The notes under the pieces are model-generated. The model was not told the origin of the DNA. It ran no database searches and saw only the letters and a list, made by a program, of their open reading frames with translations. The position numbers and the translations under genes were made by a program. Shown in pieces: positions 18,339 to 28,208 of a stretch of DNA of 64,000 bases; positions within the stretch are counted from its first letter, which is position 1; every line of letters starts with the position of its first letter. The stretch spans positions 1-64,000 of the forward strand of contig JAIOZK010000005.1 of NCBI GenBank assembly GCA_021740625.1, read 5' to 3'. This DNA comes from Bacteroidales bacterium. Lineage in GTDB: Bacteria; Bacteroidota; Bacteroidia; Bacteroidales; JAIOZK01.

Positions 18339-21300
18339 ATGGCTATCAATCCACAAGTAAATTTTAAAAACCTGCTTACGGATCTCTTTCAGCTCGATAA
18401 AAGTGATCTCGATTTTGGTATCTACCGGATCATTAACACCAAACATGATGATATTGAAATGTTTCTAGATGAAATCCTTCCTCAAACTCTAAAAGAAGTA
18501 AAAGAAAAACTCACTGCCCGAAGCCAGGAAGAAATTCTCAAAGAATTGCAAGAGGCCAAAGAAAAACTGGAAAAAGATTTTAAGGTTGATTTTACAAAAA
18601 ATGAGGATTTAGCAAGAAAAGCCGACCAGTATGGTCAAATTCCTTTGTTTCAGGAACCGTATAAAAAATATCTTGATGCCAAAGAAAAGCTTGACAAAGC
18701 AAAGCTGGCCGATGAGGTTGAGAATGATATTTACAATGAACTTTACCGTTTCTTTAACCGCTATTATGATGAGGGAGATTTTGTAACCAAACCGCGATCA
18801 GGTGATAATGCCTACATGATCCCGTACAACGGGGAAGAGGTAAAACTCTATTGGGCAAACTACGACCAGTATTACATCAAAACCGGCGAAAATTTTAAAA
18901 ACTATACGTTCAAAGGAGAAGGTGTTACGATTGAGTTTCGCCTGAAGGAAGCGGAAACCAGTAAAAACAATAACCAGAACCAGAAGGGCCGTTTGTTCAT
19001 TCCTGCCGAAGAATGGTTTCACTGGAGCAAAGACGAAAAGAAACTTGAGCTGCATTTTTATTATAAGGTACCAGGTGCTGAGGAAAAGAAAAAATGGGGC
19101 GAAAAGCAAAGCGTGAAGAAGGATAACAAAGGAATAAATGAAAACCTGATCGTAAACCTGCTGCCCGGAAAAATTGCCGAAACAAGGGACGCCGGCCTTA
19201 TGCGACTTTGGGAAAAGGAAGGCAAAACCATTGGAAAGGACAAAGTAAAGGAGTTTTACTATCACTTGCACCGCTATACCTCTTTAAACAAAGCCGACTA
19301 TTTTATACACAAAAACCTGAAGAAGTTTCTCAGCCAGGAACTCGATTATTATCTGAAAAAAGAAGTGCTGAGTATTGATTTTCTCGATCCTAAATGGGAG
19401 CAGGAACAGGTGCAAAAAGCCATTGAAATTAACCTGACCAAAAGCAGCGCCATTAGGAAAATTGCTTTTACGATCATTGATTTCCTGCACGAACTGGAAG
19501 AATTCCAAAAACGCCTGTTTGAGAAAAAGAAATTTGTAGTGCAAAGCGACTACTGCATGACCTTCGACCGCATTCCTGAAAAAGTGTATGAGGAGATTAT
19601 TGGTTTTATCCTGAAAGATAAGGAACAGAGACAGTTACAAAACTGGGTTGAGCTTGGATTTATTGAGAATACCGACATTGATAAAGAATACATTAAAGAG
19701 CATGACAAGCTGGTTTTGGATACGGCTTTTTTGCCGGCGAAACTAAAGTTGAAGCTGCTGAGCCAAATTGAAAACCTTGATGAGAAATCAGGGGGAATAT
19801 TGATCAATTCTGAAAATTGGCAGGGATTGAACCTATTGCAGCAGAAGTATAAAGAAAAAGTTAAATGTATTTATATTGACCCACCTTATAATGCCAAATC
19901 AAGTGAGATTGCCTATAAGAATTCTTTTAAGCATGCTTCATGGTTGTCATTGATGCAGAATAGACTTGTTGAAGGCAAGAAATTTTTAAAACCTGATGGA
20001 GTTAATATCATCGCTATTGATGAAAATGAGCAGGAAAAATTGGGTTTAAGTCTCGATGACACATTCTCGCCATTCATTTTTGATAAAGTATGCGTTTCAA
20101 TAATTCATAACCCTGGTGGTATACAGGGAGATAACTTTAAATTTACTAATGATTTTGCATATTTCGTATTTAAAAAGGGTGGAAAAGTTATTGGTTTACA
20201 AAAAAGAACAAAAGATGATGCCGATATTAGGCCTCTTCGAGATGTCTCATTTGGAGACCATCTTAGAGAAGATGCTGCAAATTGCTTTTATCCAATTTTC
20301 ATTAAGGACAATGAAATAGTTGGGTTTGGAGAGGTCTGCGATGATAGTTTTCACCCTGAATCCGCTAATATCAAGAAAGATGATGGAATTATTGAAGTTT
20401 ATCCAATTGATCCAAATAATGTTGAAAGAAAATGGGTTTTTGCCAGAAATACTGTTGAAGAAATAAAAGATGAACTTAAGGTAGAGTTTAATAAAGTACG
20501 CAAAATTTACGATATAATACGGATCAAACAAATATTTAATTTCAAGACTGTTTGGTATGATAAAAGATATAATTCTAATATTTATGGTTCTAAAGTTTTG
20601 AACAATCTGTTGCCAAATAATATTTTTAAGTTTCCAAAATCACTGTATACAGTTATTGATAGTATAGATGCTGGACTAAAAAATTCGAAAAGCGGTTTTA
20701 CTCTTGACCACTTTGCCGGTTCAGCAACTACAGGCCATGCTGTTTTTAAGCTTAATAAAGAAGATGGCGGCAATAGAAAATACATTCTCATGGAAATGGG
20801 CGAATATTTTGATACCGTTACCAAACCACGCATACAAAAAGTGATGTACAGCGATAACTGGAAAGACGGCAAACCCAAAGACATGGATGGCAGCAGCCAC
20901 ATGTTTCAATACCTGAAATTGGAACAGTACGAAGACACCCTCAATAACATTGAATTTTCTGAAATACCGGAAGGTGTTCAGGAACTTCCTTTTAGCGAGC
21001 AAATTAAATATATGTTGCATGGCGCTGTAGAAGACTCATCCTCCCTGATGAATATCAGGAAATTCACAAAGCCTTTCAGCTACGAAATGGATATTGTAAA
21101 GCTGAATGAAAGGGAGCCGAAGAAAGTAGATTTGGTTAGCACTTTCAATTTCCTGTTGGGTATATTTTTAAATCGTTATCTTGTTGAAGAGCATCAGGAA
21201 AGGGACTATCAGATTGTTTTGGGTGAGAAGGACAAGCAAAAACTTGCCATCATTTGGCGCGAATTTGATGAAAAGCTGGATTTGGACAAAGAAAAGGAAT

Positions 21301-21431
21301 GGATAAAAAAACAGGCCTGGTCAGATAAAAAGGAATATCGCCTATTTTGTAATGTCGATAATTCCTTTGGCGCTGAAAGCACAGAGAAAGAGTTTTTCCG
21401 TTTAATGTGGGAAGGCATTGCCTATGAATAA
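18339..21431 (+). CDS. type III-like restriction-modification DNA methyltransferase (Mod, beta-class N6-adenine order)
   Basis: CIYIDPPYNAKSSEIAYKNSFKHASW (DPPY) precedes LDHFAGSATTGHAVFKLN (FxGxxT); large N-terminal extension. Confidence 0.85.
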   Translation: MAINPQVNFKNLLTDLFQLDKSDLDFGIYRIINTKHDDIEMFLDEILPQTLKEVKEKLTARSQEEILKELQEAKEKLEKDFKVDFTKNEDLARKADQYGQIPLFQEPYKKYLDAKEKLDKAKLADEVENDIYNELYRFFNRYYDEGDFVTKPRSGDNAYMIPYNGEEVKLYWANYDQYYIKTGENFKNYTFKGEGVTIEFRLKEAETSKNNNQNQKGRLFIPAEEWFHWSKDEKKLELHFYYKVPGAEEKKKWGEKQSVKKDNKGINENLIVNLLPGKIAETRDAGLMRLWEKEGKTIGKDKVKEFYYHLHRYTSLNKADYFIHKNLKKFLSQELDYYLKKEVLSIDFLDPKWEQEQVQKAIEINLTKSSAIRKIAFTIIDFLHELEEFQKRLFEKKKFVVQSDYCMTFDRIPEKVYEEIIGFILKDKEQRQLQNWVELGFIENTDIDKEYIKEHDKLVLDTAFLPAKLKLKLLSQIENLDEKSGGILINSENWQGLNLLQQKYKEKVKCIYIDPPYNAKSSEIAYKNSFKHASWLSLMQNRLVEGKKFLKPDGVNIIAIDENEQEKLGLSLDDTFSPFIFDKVCVSIIHNPGGIQGDNFKFTNDFAYFVFKKGGKVIGLQKRTKDDADIRPLRDVSFGDHLREDAANCFYPIFIKDNEIVGFGEVCDDSFHPESANIKKDDGIIEVYPIDPNNVERKWVFARNTVEEIKDELKVEFNKVRKIYDIIRIKQIFNFKTVWYDKRYNSNIYGSKVLNNLLPNNIFKFPKSLYTVIDSIDAGLKNSKSGFTLDHFAGSATTGHAVFKLNKEDGGNRKYILMEMGEYFDTVTKPRIQKVMYSDNWKDGKPKDMDGSSHMFQYLKLEQYEDTLNNIEFSEIPEGVQELPFSEQIKYMLHGAVEDSSSLMNIRKFTKPFSYEMDIVKLNEREPKKVDLVSTFNFLLGIFLNRYLVEEHQERDYQIVLGEKDKQKLAIIWREFDEKLDLDKEKEWIKKQAWSDKKEYRLFCNVDNSFGAESTEKEFFRLMWEGIAYE

Positions 21432-22524
21432 ACCGGCAAAAGAAACATATAGCGTTTTGATAGACAGGATTGGCAAGATCCTGCAAGAAGGCCGGAAGCA
21501 AGTTGCTTATGCGGTGAATTATCAAATGGTTATTTCTTACTGGGAGATAGGACGACACATTGTTGAGTTTGAGCAAAACGGAGAAAAAAAAGCCGAATAT
21601 GGCGCTGAGCTTTTAACATCACTGGCAAAAGACTTAAGTAAACGATATGGAAAAGGATTCTCCAAATCTAATTTATTTAATTTCAGGAAGTTTTACCTCC
21701 AGTTTGAAATTTTCCAGACACTGTCTGGAAAATTGACCAGTGTGAAGGAGGGAGAAATATTCCAGACGCCGTCTGGAAAATTGGGAATAAAAATACGGGA
21801 TGAAAAATGTGAGACACTGTCTCACATATTGAGCTGGTCGCATTATTGTGAATTATTAAAGCTCGATGATCCCCTTGAGATCAATTTTTACTCCAATCAG
21901 GTTCTCAGGGAAAACTGGAGTGTTCGGGAACTGCGGCGGCAAATCAATTCCGGTTTGTTTCACCGCCTGGCACTTAGCAAAGACAAAAAGGGAGTTCTGG
22001 AGCTTGCCAGAAAAGGGGCCAGTCCGGCGTCTCCGGAAGAAGTGATTAAAAGCCCTTATGTGTTTGAGTTTTTAAATTTACCGGAAAAGAAGCTTTATAA
22101 GGAATCAGATCTTGAAAAGGCCCTGATTGATAAGCTTGAAGATTTTTTACTCGAACTGGGGAAGGGGTTTGCATTTATCGGACGCCAGTATCGGATAACA
22201 TTGGCAAATAAGCATTACCGTGTTGATCTGGTTTTTTATCACCGAATCCTGAAATGTTTTGTATTGATTGATTTGAAAAGGGGGGAAGTCAATCATCAGG
22301 ATATCGGGCAGATGAATATGTACCTGAATTATTTTGAAAAAGAGCAGAATGTGGAAGGGGATAACAAGCCGGTGGGTGTTGTTCTGGCAGCGACCAAAGA
22401 TGACATTCTTGTGGAATATGCCACAGGCAACCTGAATTCTCAGATTTTTATTTCCACTTATCAGCTTTACCTTCCCAATAAAGAGGAATTGAAACGCGAA
22501 CTTGTAAAAATACTTGACAGATAA
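21418..22524 (+). CDS. DUF1016 (YhcG-like) protein with PD-(D/E)XK nuclease domain
   Basis: YSVLIDRIGKILQEGRKQVAYAVNYQMVISYWEIGRHIVEFEQ...LSWSHYCELLKLDDPLEINFY...FIGRQYRITLANKHYRVDLVFYHRILKCFVLIDLKRGEVNHQDIGQMNMYLNYFE. The likely ATG is 21424. Confidence 0.88.
   Translation: MPMNKPAKETYSVLIDRIGKILQEGRKQVAYAVNYQMVISYWEIGRHIVEFEQNGEKKAEYGAELLTSLAKDLSKRYGKGFSKSNLFNFRKFYLQFEIFQTLSGKLTSVKEGEIFQTPSGKLGIKIRDEKCETLSHILSWSHYCELLKLDDPLEINFYSNQVLRENWSVRELRRQINSGLFHRLALSKDKKGVLELARKGASPASPEEVIKSPYVFEFLNLPEKKLYKESDLEKALIDKLEDFLLELGKGFAFIGRQYRITLANKHYRVDLVFYHRILKCFVLIDLKRGEVNHQDIGQMNMYLNYFEKEQNVEGDNKPVGVVLAATKDDILVEYATGNLNSQIFISTYQLYLPNKEELKRELVKILDR
21708..21827. repeat. three coding palindromes inside the DUF1016 gene
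   Basis: aattttccagaca-c-tgtctggaaaatt (21708-21734), ttccagacg-c-cgtctggaa (21760-21778), atgtgagaca-c-tgtctcacat (21807-21827); encode FQTLSGK / FQTPSGK / CETLSHI. Confidence 0.85.
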
Positions 22525-25500
22525 TGCTGGGAGAAAGACTTATATTATTTCATTACATTTTAAAACAGTTTGGTTTTAACAACTTTGACAAGATCAGGGA
22601 TAAGTTTTCTGATAACGAACTCAAAGCTGATACACCTGATAATTCTGTTTTTTACACCGTACTTTCCGATGGTGATTTGAAATTTCCCATTCCTGTTTTA
22701 AAATCTTTTGATGACAATATCAATGCTCATCTCGAAAAAATTAACAGGCATCGTAATCCAAAGATCAGCTTAAAATATTATCAGTATTTTTCTCTGCTTT
22801 TTACTGAATATTATTTGCATCAATACTTCACGAACAACCTTGATTTCATAGAGAAATTGAATGAATTCAAAAAGGATTTTTACGACCGTCATAACATCAG
22901 CGCCAGAGAATTTGCAGCAGATTATGATCCTGATAATGCAAATCTGATAGCCTACTGGAATGCAACCGGGTCGGGCAAAACATTCATTTTACATTTCAAT
23001 GTTTTGCAATACCGGCATTATTGTAAGGACTTCAGGCATTTGATTTTGCTTACCCCAAGCGAGCAGATGAGTAAGCAACATTTGGAGGACTTAAGGTTAA
23101 GCGGCATTGATGCGGATTATTATGTTGATAATAAAGAAGGAAGTCATGTAAAAGTCATTGACATTCATAAAATCCGTTCGCAAAAAGGTGTTGTAACAGT
23201 TAGTGTTGATGAGTTTCAGCAGAACAATGCTTTATTTGTTGACGAAGGCCATAAAGGGAACGACAAAGAAGAAGGTGTTTGGCGGGGTATCAGGGAAAAG
23301 TTGGGTTACAAAGGATTTACATTCGAGTATTCTGCAACCTTTGGTCAGATCAGTAATCAGGAGTTACAGAAAGAATATTCCCGTTCTATCATTTTTGATT
23401 ATTCATACCGGCATTTTTTCAGGGATGGATACGGCAAGGATTACTGGATCCATAATATTTCGGACAACAGAGGGCTTGAAACAAAAGAATTACGACACAG
23501 ATACCTGTTGCATAATCTGTTGTTGTTTACACAGCAAAAACTTTACTATGATTTAAATCATGATATAGCAGAGGAATATCAAATCGAAAATCCACTGCTG
23601 ATTTTTGTCGGGCACACGGTTAATCAAAAAGCAACTGCTAAAGGAGAGAAAAAGGAAAATGAAATAACAATCAGTGATGTGAAGTTGCTGATCAATTTTT
23701 TTGCTGAATTTTTATCAGACAGGCAAAAATTCACAGTTTATCTTGATGAAATCCTGAAGAGGAGTTCTTTTTTCTCTGATGATTATAAATACAAACACGA
23801 CTTTTTATTTGATAAATTCAACAGTGCGCCAGAGCTTTATAATCTCATTTTGAGGTTGATTTTCAATAGTGAAGTTGGCGGAGTGATTGAACTTCTTACC
23901 ATAAGAAATGCACCCGGTGAGATTGCACTGAAAGTACATAATTCGGATTTTTATTTCGGATTAATAAATATCGGAGATACCAGTGCTTTCAAATCAGGCT
24001 TGAAAGAACAGTATAAATTTGACACCGATGTGATGAGTGCCTCATTATTTGAGGCGCTTCCGGCAAAATCAGCCAAACCCCTGAACATTCTCATTGGAGC
24101 CAGGAAATTTATTGAAGGCTGGAACAGTTACAGGGTTTCTTCAATCGGACTTATAAACTTTGGTCGTGCGGAAGGATCGCAAATCATACAGTTGTTTGGA
24201 CGTGGTGTTCGATTAAAAGGAAAAGAAGATTCTCTAAAAAGAACAGACGGGCAAGGACCTCCAAATATACGCCTGGTAGAAACGCTTAACATTTTTGGAT
24301 TAAACGCCGATTACATGAAGCGTTTTAAAGAAGACCTGGAAAAAGAAGGCATCAAAGCTCGGAAAGAAACTATACCAATTCCCACTAAACTCTGCCATGA
24401 GAATAAAAGGGAAATTGATGATCTTGGATTGATAACTTTAGAAGCTAAAAAGAAAATCCCCCCCTTTCATGATCAGGAAGTTGTAGAATTGTTGGTTGAT
24501 GATGAAATCAAAGTTGAACTGAATTATACAACACAGAGATTAATAGTCACTTCAGATCAACAAAATGAAGGCACAATAAAAAATGCCGAATTAAACTCAT
24601 TTGAAAAATATCTTCCCATAATAAATATCGATCGGGTTTATTTGGATTTGCTTGAATACAAGCGGCTTAAGCAATACTACAATCTCACTTTCAAACAGGA
24701 AATATTGTTGAAAATAATAACCAATGGACGTTATTCGGTTATACTTGATGAAGAAATTAAATTGAAAACCTACAATGATATTGCAAAGATTTCCAAATTG
24801 GTTCTCAGTTTGCTAAAGAAATACTTAGATACATTTTACAACCGCCATCAAAGAGTTTATACAGCAAAGTTTCTTGAAAGTAAAAAACTCAAGAAGCAGA
24901 ACAGTCTTTTAGATAATACATCCTATGAAATTGACGTCATTACAACGGATGAGCAAGGCAATGCCCTTGAAAATATTGAAAAGGTATTAAGTGAATTTAA
25001 AGAGGTAATTGAAGAGAAAAACTATCCTGAAAATCTGAAACACAATGATGACGACGTCAAAATCCTAAACAACGCCTGGTTTGATTATCATTTATATCAG
25101 CCGCTTCTTATTGATGCTGACTTTCAATCGAAAAACTATCATATTGATTCGATTGTGCCGAAAGGCTTGAATGAAGGAGAATTTAAATTTGTAAGGAATC
25201 TTCAAACACATATCAAATCCGAGAAGGACAAGGGAAATTACAAGGATATGGAGTTTTATCTTCTAAGAAATTCAGGAAGAAACAAAGGCCTCGGATTTTA
25301 TTTTTCAACATCAGGTGGGTTTTATCCGGATTTTTTATTTTGGATTAAGAAAGGCAGGAAGCAATACTTAACCTTTATTGATCCGCATGGATTGCGCAAT
25401 GAAGACAATGGCTTTGAAAGTGACAAAATACAACTTCATAAGAAAATCAAAGAACTCGAAAAAAGTATTGATATTAAGGATGTTGTTTTGAACTCCATTA

Positions 25501-25679
25501 TCATTTCTCCAAAATCCTTTAAGGAAGCAGGAATAAAAAGGTGGAAAAATGCTCCACAGGATGATGAGGGATTGATAAGGTATTGTAATTTACTGAATGT
25601 TTATGAAATGGGTCAATATTCCACCAGCACTGGAGATAGTAATTATATTGGCAATATTATTTACTGTATTTTAAAATGA
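22524..25679 (+). CDS. type III-like restriction enzyme Res subunit (DEAD/DEAH helicase)
   Basis: NATGSGKTFILHF (Walker A), LFVDEGHKGND (motif II), QIIQLFGRGVRLKGKED (motif VI-like). Starts on the TAATG overlap with the DUF1016 stop. Confidence 0.85.
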   Translation: MLGERLILFHYILKQFGFNNFDKIRDKFSDNELKADTPDNSVFYTVLSDGDLKFPIPVLKSFDDNINAHLEKINRHRNPKISLKYYQYFSLLFTEYYLHQYFTNNLDFIEKLNEFKKDFYDRHNISAREFAADYDPDNANLIAYWNATGSGKTFILHFNVLQYRHYCKDFRHLILLTPSEQMSKQHLEDLRLSGIDADYYVDNKEGSHVKVIDIHKIRSQKGVVTVSVDEFQQNNALFVDEGHKGNDKEEGVWRGIREKLGYKGFTFEYSATFGQISNQELQKEYSRSIIFDYSYRHFFRDGYGKDYWIHNISDNRGLETKELRHRYLLHNLLLFTQQKLYYDLNHDIAEEYQIENPLLIFVGHTVNQKATAKGEKKENEITISDVKLLINFFAEFLSDRQKFTVYLDEILKRSSFFSDDYKYKHDFLFDKFNSAPELYNLILRLIFNSEVGGVIELLTIRNAPGEIALKVHNSDFYFGLINIGDTSAFKSGLKEQYKFDTDVMSASLFEALPAKSAKPLNILIGARKFIEGWNSYRVSSIGLINFGRAEGSQIIQLFGRGVRLKGKEDSLKRTDGQGPPNIRLVETLNIFGLNADYMKRFKEDLEKEGIKARKETIPIPTKLCHENKREIDDLGLITLEAKKKIPPFHDQEVVELLVDDEIKVELNYTTQRLIVTSDQQNEGTIKNAELNSFEKYLPIINIDRVYLDLLEYKRLKQYYNLTFKQEILLKIITNGRYSVILDEEIKLKTYNDIAKISKLVLSLLKKYLDTFYNRHQRVYTAKFLESKKLKKQNSLLDNTSYEIDVITTDEQGNALENIEKVLSEFKEVIEEKNYPENLKHNDDDVKILNNAWFDYHLYQPLLIDADFQSKNYHIDSIVPKGLNEGEFKFVRNLQTHIKSEKDKGNYKDMEFYLLRNSGRNKGLGFYFSTSGGFYPDFLFWIKKGRKQYLTFIDPHGLRNEDNGFESDKIQLHKKIKELEKSIDIKDVVLNSIIISPKSFKEAGIKRWKNAPQDDEGLIRYCNLLNVYEMGQYSTSTGDSNYIGNIIYCILK

Positions 25680-25707
25680 TTTGAAAGGATTATACAGGGC
25701 CATATAT

Positions 25708-26922
25708 TTACTCTTTATTCTTACTGCATTGAATCCTTACATACCCGCCACCTTCTTTGCGGTTTGAAAGAAGCATTTTACCATTGTGTGCATCCACAAT
25801 CATCTTTGCAAGGGTCAGGTCGAGGCCGATTTTACCGTCGATATGTTCTTCACCGATAGAAAACAACTTATGATAATTTTGCAGGGTGAAATCACTAAAA
25901 CCTTCTCCCTGGTCCATAATTTGAAAAATAACCTCATCCTGGAGCTCCGCGATGGTTACGCTGATCGTACTTTTTTCAGGACTGAATTTGACTGCATTTT
26001 CGATGATGCTTCCCAGACATAATTCAACCAGTTCTCTGTCAGCTTTGAAACATAAATTTTCGGGTGTTATGACTTTTTTTACCCTTATGTTCTTTTTCTG
26101 GATGGTATTTTCCCAAATATTTAATACTTCATCCAGCATCGCTGAGATTTCTACTTCCGACAGATATAATTGGTAAGACCGGGTTTGCAGGTCAGTGATC
26201 TTCAGTGCTGTAAGAGCGAATTTCTCAAGCCGTTTAACGGAAGCATCCAGGATTGTCAGGATATCTTTGAAATCTGCCGATAGTATTCCATCTTTCAGCA
26301 ATTGAAAAGGCCCGATGATTCCATTCAGCGGGGTTCTGATTTCATGGCTGATGATCCTCAGAAAATCTGCTTTGGCTTTGTCCAGTACAAGCAAATCCTT
26401 GTTTAATTTCCTGACTTCTTCCTCGGCCAGTTGCCGTTGCTTAACTTCTTTCTCAAGTTTTGCTTTGTGTTGCTTTAATTTGTCTACCATCACCGACAAT
26501 CTATCCAGCAATTCCTTGTTTTGTCGCCTCAGTTCAAGTCGCTCAATTGCATTGTCCATGATCATCTTCATATCATCGGCTTCAAATGGTTTTGAGAAAT
26601 AATAATAAACCATGCTTTTATTGATGGCTTTGATCACTGCGTCTATATCAGAATAGCCTGTTACAATCATCCTGACGGCATCAGGGAAATCCAGCCTGAT
26701 CTTTTGTAGAAATTCTACACCTGTTTCACCTGGCATGCGCTGGTCGGAGATCACCAAACTGATGTTTTCTTTTTTCATGATATCATAACCCTCATTTGCC
26801 GATTTTGCAGTATAGACATCGTAATGATTTCTGAAAATGGATTTGAACCCGGTTAAACTTGCCAGTTCATCATCAACATATAGAATTTTGGGTTTCGCTT
26901 TCTTGTTTTTTTGTGTTTCCAT
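25708..26922 (-). CDS. response regulator-histidine kinase hybrid
   Basis: KPKILYVDDELASLTGFKSIF...ISDQRMPGETGVEFLQKIR...YYFSKPFEADDM receiver; FLRIISHEIRTPLNGIIGP kinase H-box. Confidence 0.85.
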   Translation of the reverse strand: METQKNKKAKPKILYVDDELASLTGFKSIFRNHYDVYTAKSANEGYDIMKKENISLVISDQRMPGETGVEFLQKIRLDFPDAVRMIVTGYSDIDAVIKAINKSMVYYYFSKPFEADDMKMIMDNAIERLELRRQNKELLDRLSVMVDKLKQHKAKLEKEVKQRQLAEEEVRKLNKDLLVLDKAKADFLRIISHEIRTPLNGIIGPFQLLKDGILSADFKDILTILDASVKRLEKFALTALKITDLQTRSYQLYLSEVEISAMLDEVLNIWENTIQKKNIRVKKVITPENLCFKADRELVELCLGSIIENAVKFSPEKSTISVTIAELQDEVIFQIMDQGEGFSDFTLQNYHKLFSIGEEHIDGKIGLDLTLAKMIVDAHNGKMLLSNRKEGGGYVRIQCSKNKE

Positions 26923-26924
26923 TA

Positions 26925-28196
26925 TTAATCAGTATTTAAGGGTAAAAGAATATTGAAGCAGGTCCCTCCATTTTTTTTACGGTCGACCATTATTTTTCCG
27001 TTATGTTCCTCAACAATCGATTTGCATATTGATAATCCTAATCCTACGCCCTTTCCAATCTCTTTTGTGGTAAAGAAAGGATCAAAGATTTTATCCAAAA
27101 TATTTTCGGGTATGCCAATACCGGTGTCAGCAATCTTTACTGATGCATAATCATTCTGGTTTTCTTTTACGCTGCCTGTTTGAACATGAATGAGTTCTCT
27201 TTTTCTTTTCTGGTCTTTCAATTCAATGGCTTCAATGGCATTGGAAAGGATATTCATGAATACCTGGTTGATTTTCGCCGGGTAGCAACTTACAGGTGGT
27301 ATATTTGCATATGCTTTTTCCACTTCTATAAAATCCTTGTATTTATTATAAAGCAGTAAAAGCGTGGAATCGATACTTTCATGCAGATCGATGATCTTTT
27401 TATCGTCCTCATCCAGACGGGTAAATAACCTTAAGCTTTTCACGATCTCGGAAGTGCGTTTTGCGCCTGTTATGATATTAGCGACCAGGCTGTGAAACTC
27501 TTCCAGCCTTTCCTGATAGTCATGGTCGTTCATATACTGCCGGAAGTTTTCAAGGTTTTTTTTGTTGTATTGGGTTGTTAATTCATTGAATTTCTCCTGC
27601 AGGGAAATAAAGAAATCAACATTGCTTTTCAATCCCAGGGTACTGGTATAAATGTAGGTAATAGGATTATTCAACTCATGAGCAACTCCTGCGGTAAGCA
27701 CACCCAGGGATGCCATTTTTTCTGTTTGCACCAGTTGCGATTGTGCTTCTTTCAGTTCTTTCATCGCTTTGTTGAGCTGTTGATTTTTTTCTTCGATTTG
27801 GGATTGATACCGGTGCAATGCAAGATGCGTTTTTACCCTTGCCCGGGCTTCTTCAATTTGGATGGGTTTTGTGATATAATCAACGCCCCCGGATTCAAAG
27901 GCTTTCACTTTATCGAAAGTTTCGGAAAGGGCACTGATGAAAATGATGGGAATGCTCCTGAATTGATCCCTGTTTTTAAGTTGCCTGCAAACTTCATAAC
28001 CATCCATCCCGGGCATGTTGATATCCAGTAGGATAATATCCGGAACTTCGCTTTCAACGGCCTTCAGGGCCTTTTCTCCATCCGGTACGGCTCTTACCCT
28101 GTATCCGGCATCCCTGAAAAGCCTGAGCAGGATCTGCAGGTTTGCTGGTGTATCATCCACGACCAGGATATTTTCTTTTTTTTCTTCAGTGTTCAT
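26925..28196 (-). CDS. response regulator-histidine kinase hybrid
   Basis: NILVVDDTPANLQILLRLF...DIILLDINMPGMDGYEVCRQLK receiver; LTAGVAHELNNPITYIYTS H-box; DTGIGIPENILDKIFDPFFTTKEIGKGVGLGLSI. Confidence 0.88.
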   Translation of the reverse strand: MNTEEKKENILVVDDTPANLQILLRLFRDAGYRVRAVPDGEKALKAVESEVPDIILLDINMPGMDGYEVCRQLKNRDQFRSIPIIFISALSETFDKVKAFESGGVDYITKPIQIEEARARVKTHLALHRYQSQIEEKNQQLNKAMKELKEAQSQLVQTEKMASLGVLTAGVAHELNNPITYIYTSTLGLKSNVDFFISLQEKFNELTTQYNKKNLENFRQYMNDHDYQERLEEFHSLVANIITGAKRTSEIVKSLRLFTRLDEDDKKIIDLHESIDSTLLLLYNKYKDFIEVEKAYANIPPVSCYPAKINQVFMNILSNAIEAIELKDQKRKRELIHVQTGSVKENQNDYASVKIADTGIGIPENILDKIFDPFFTTKEIGKGVGLGLSICKSIVEEHNGKIMVDRKKNGGTCFNILLPLNTD

Positions 28197-28208
28197 AATA
28201 CTATTTCC

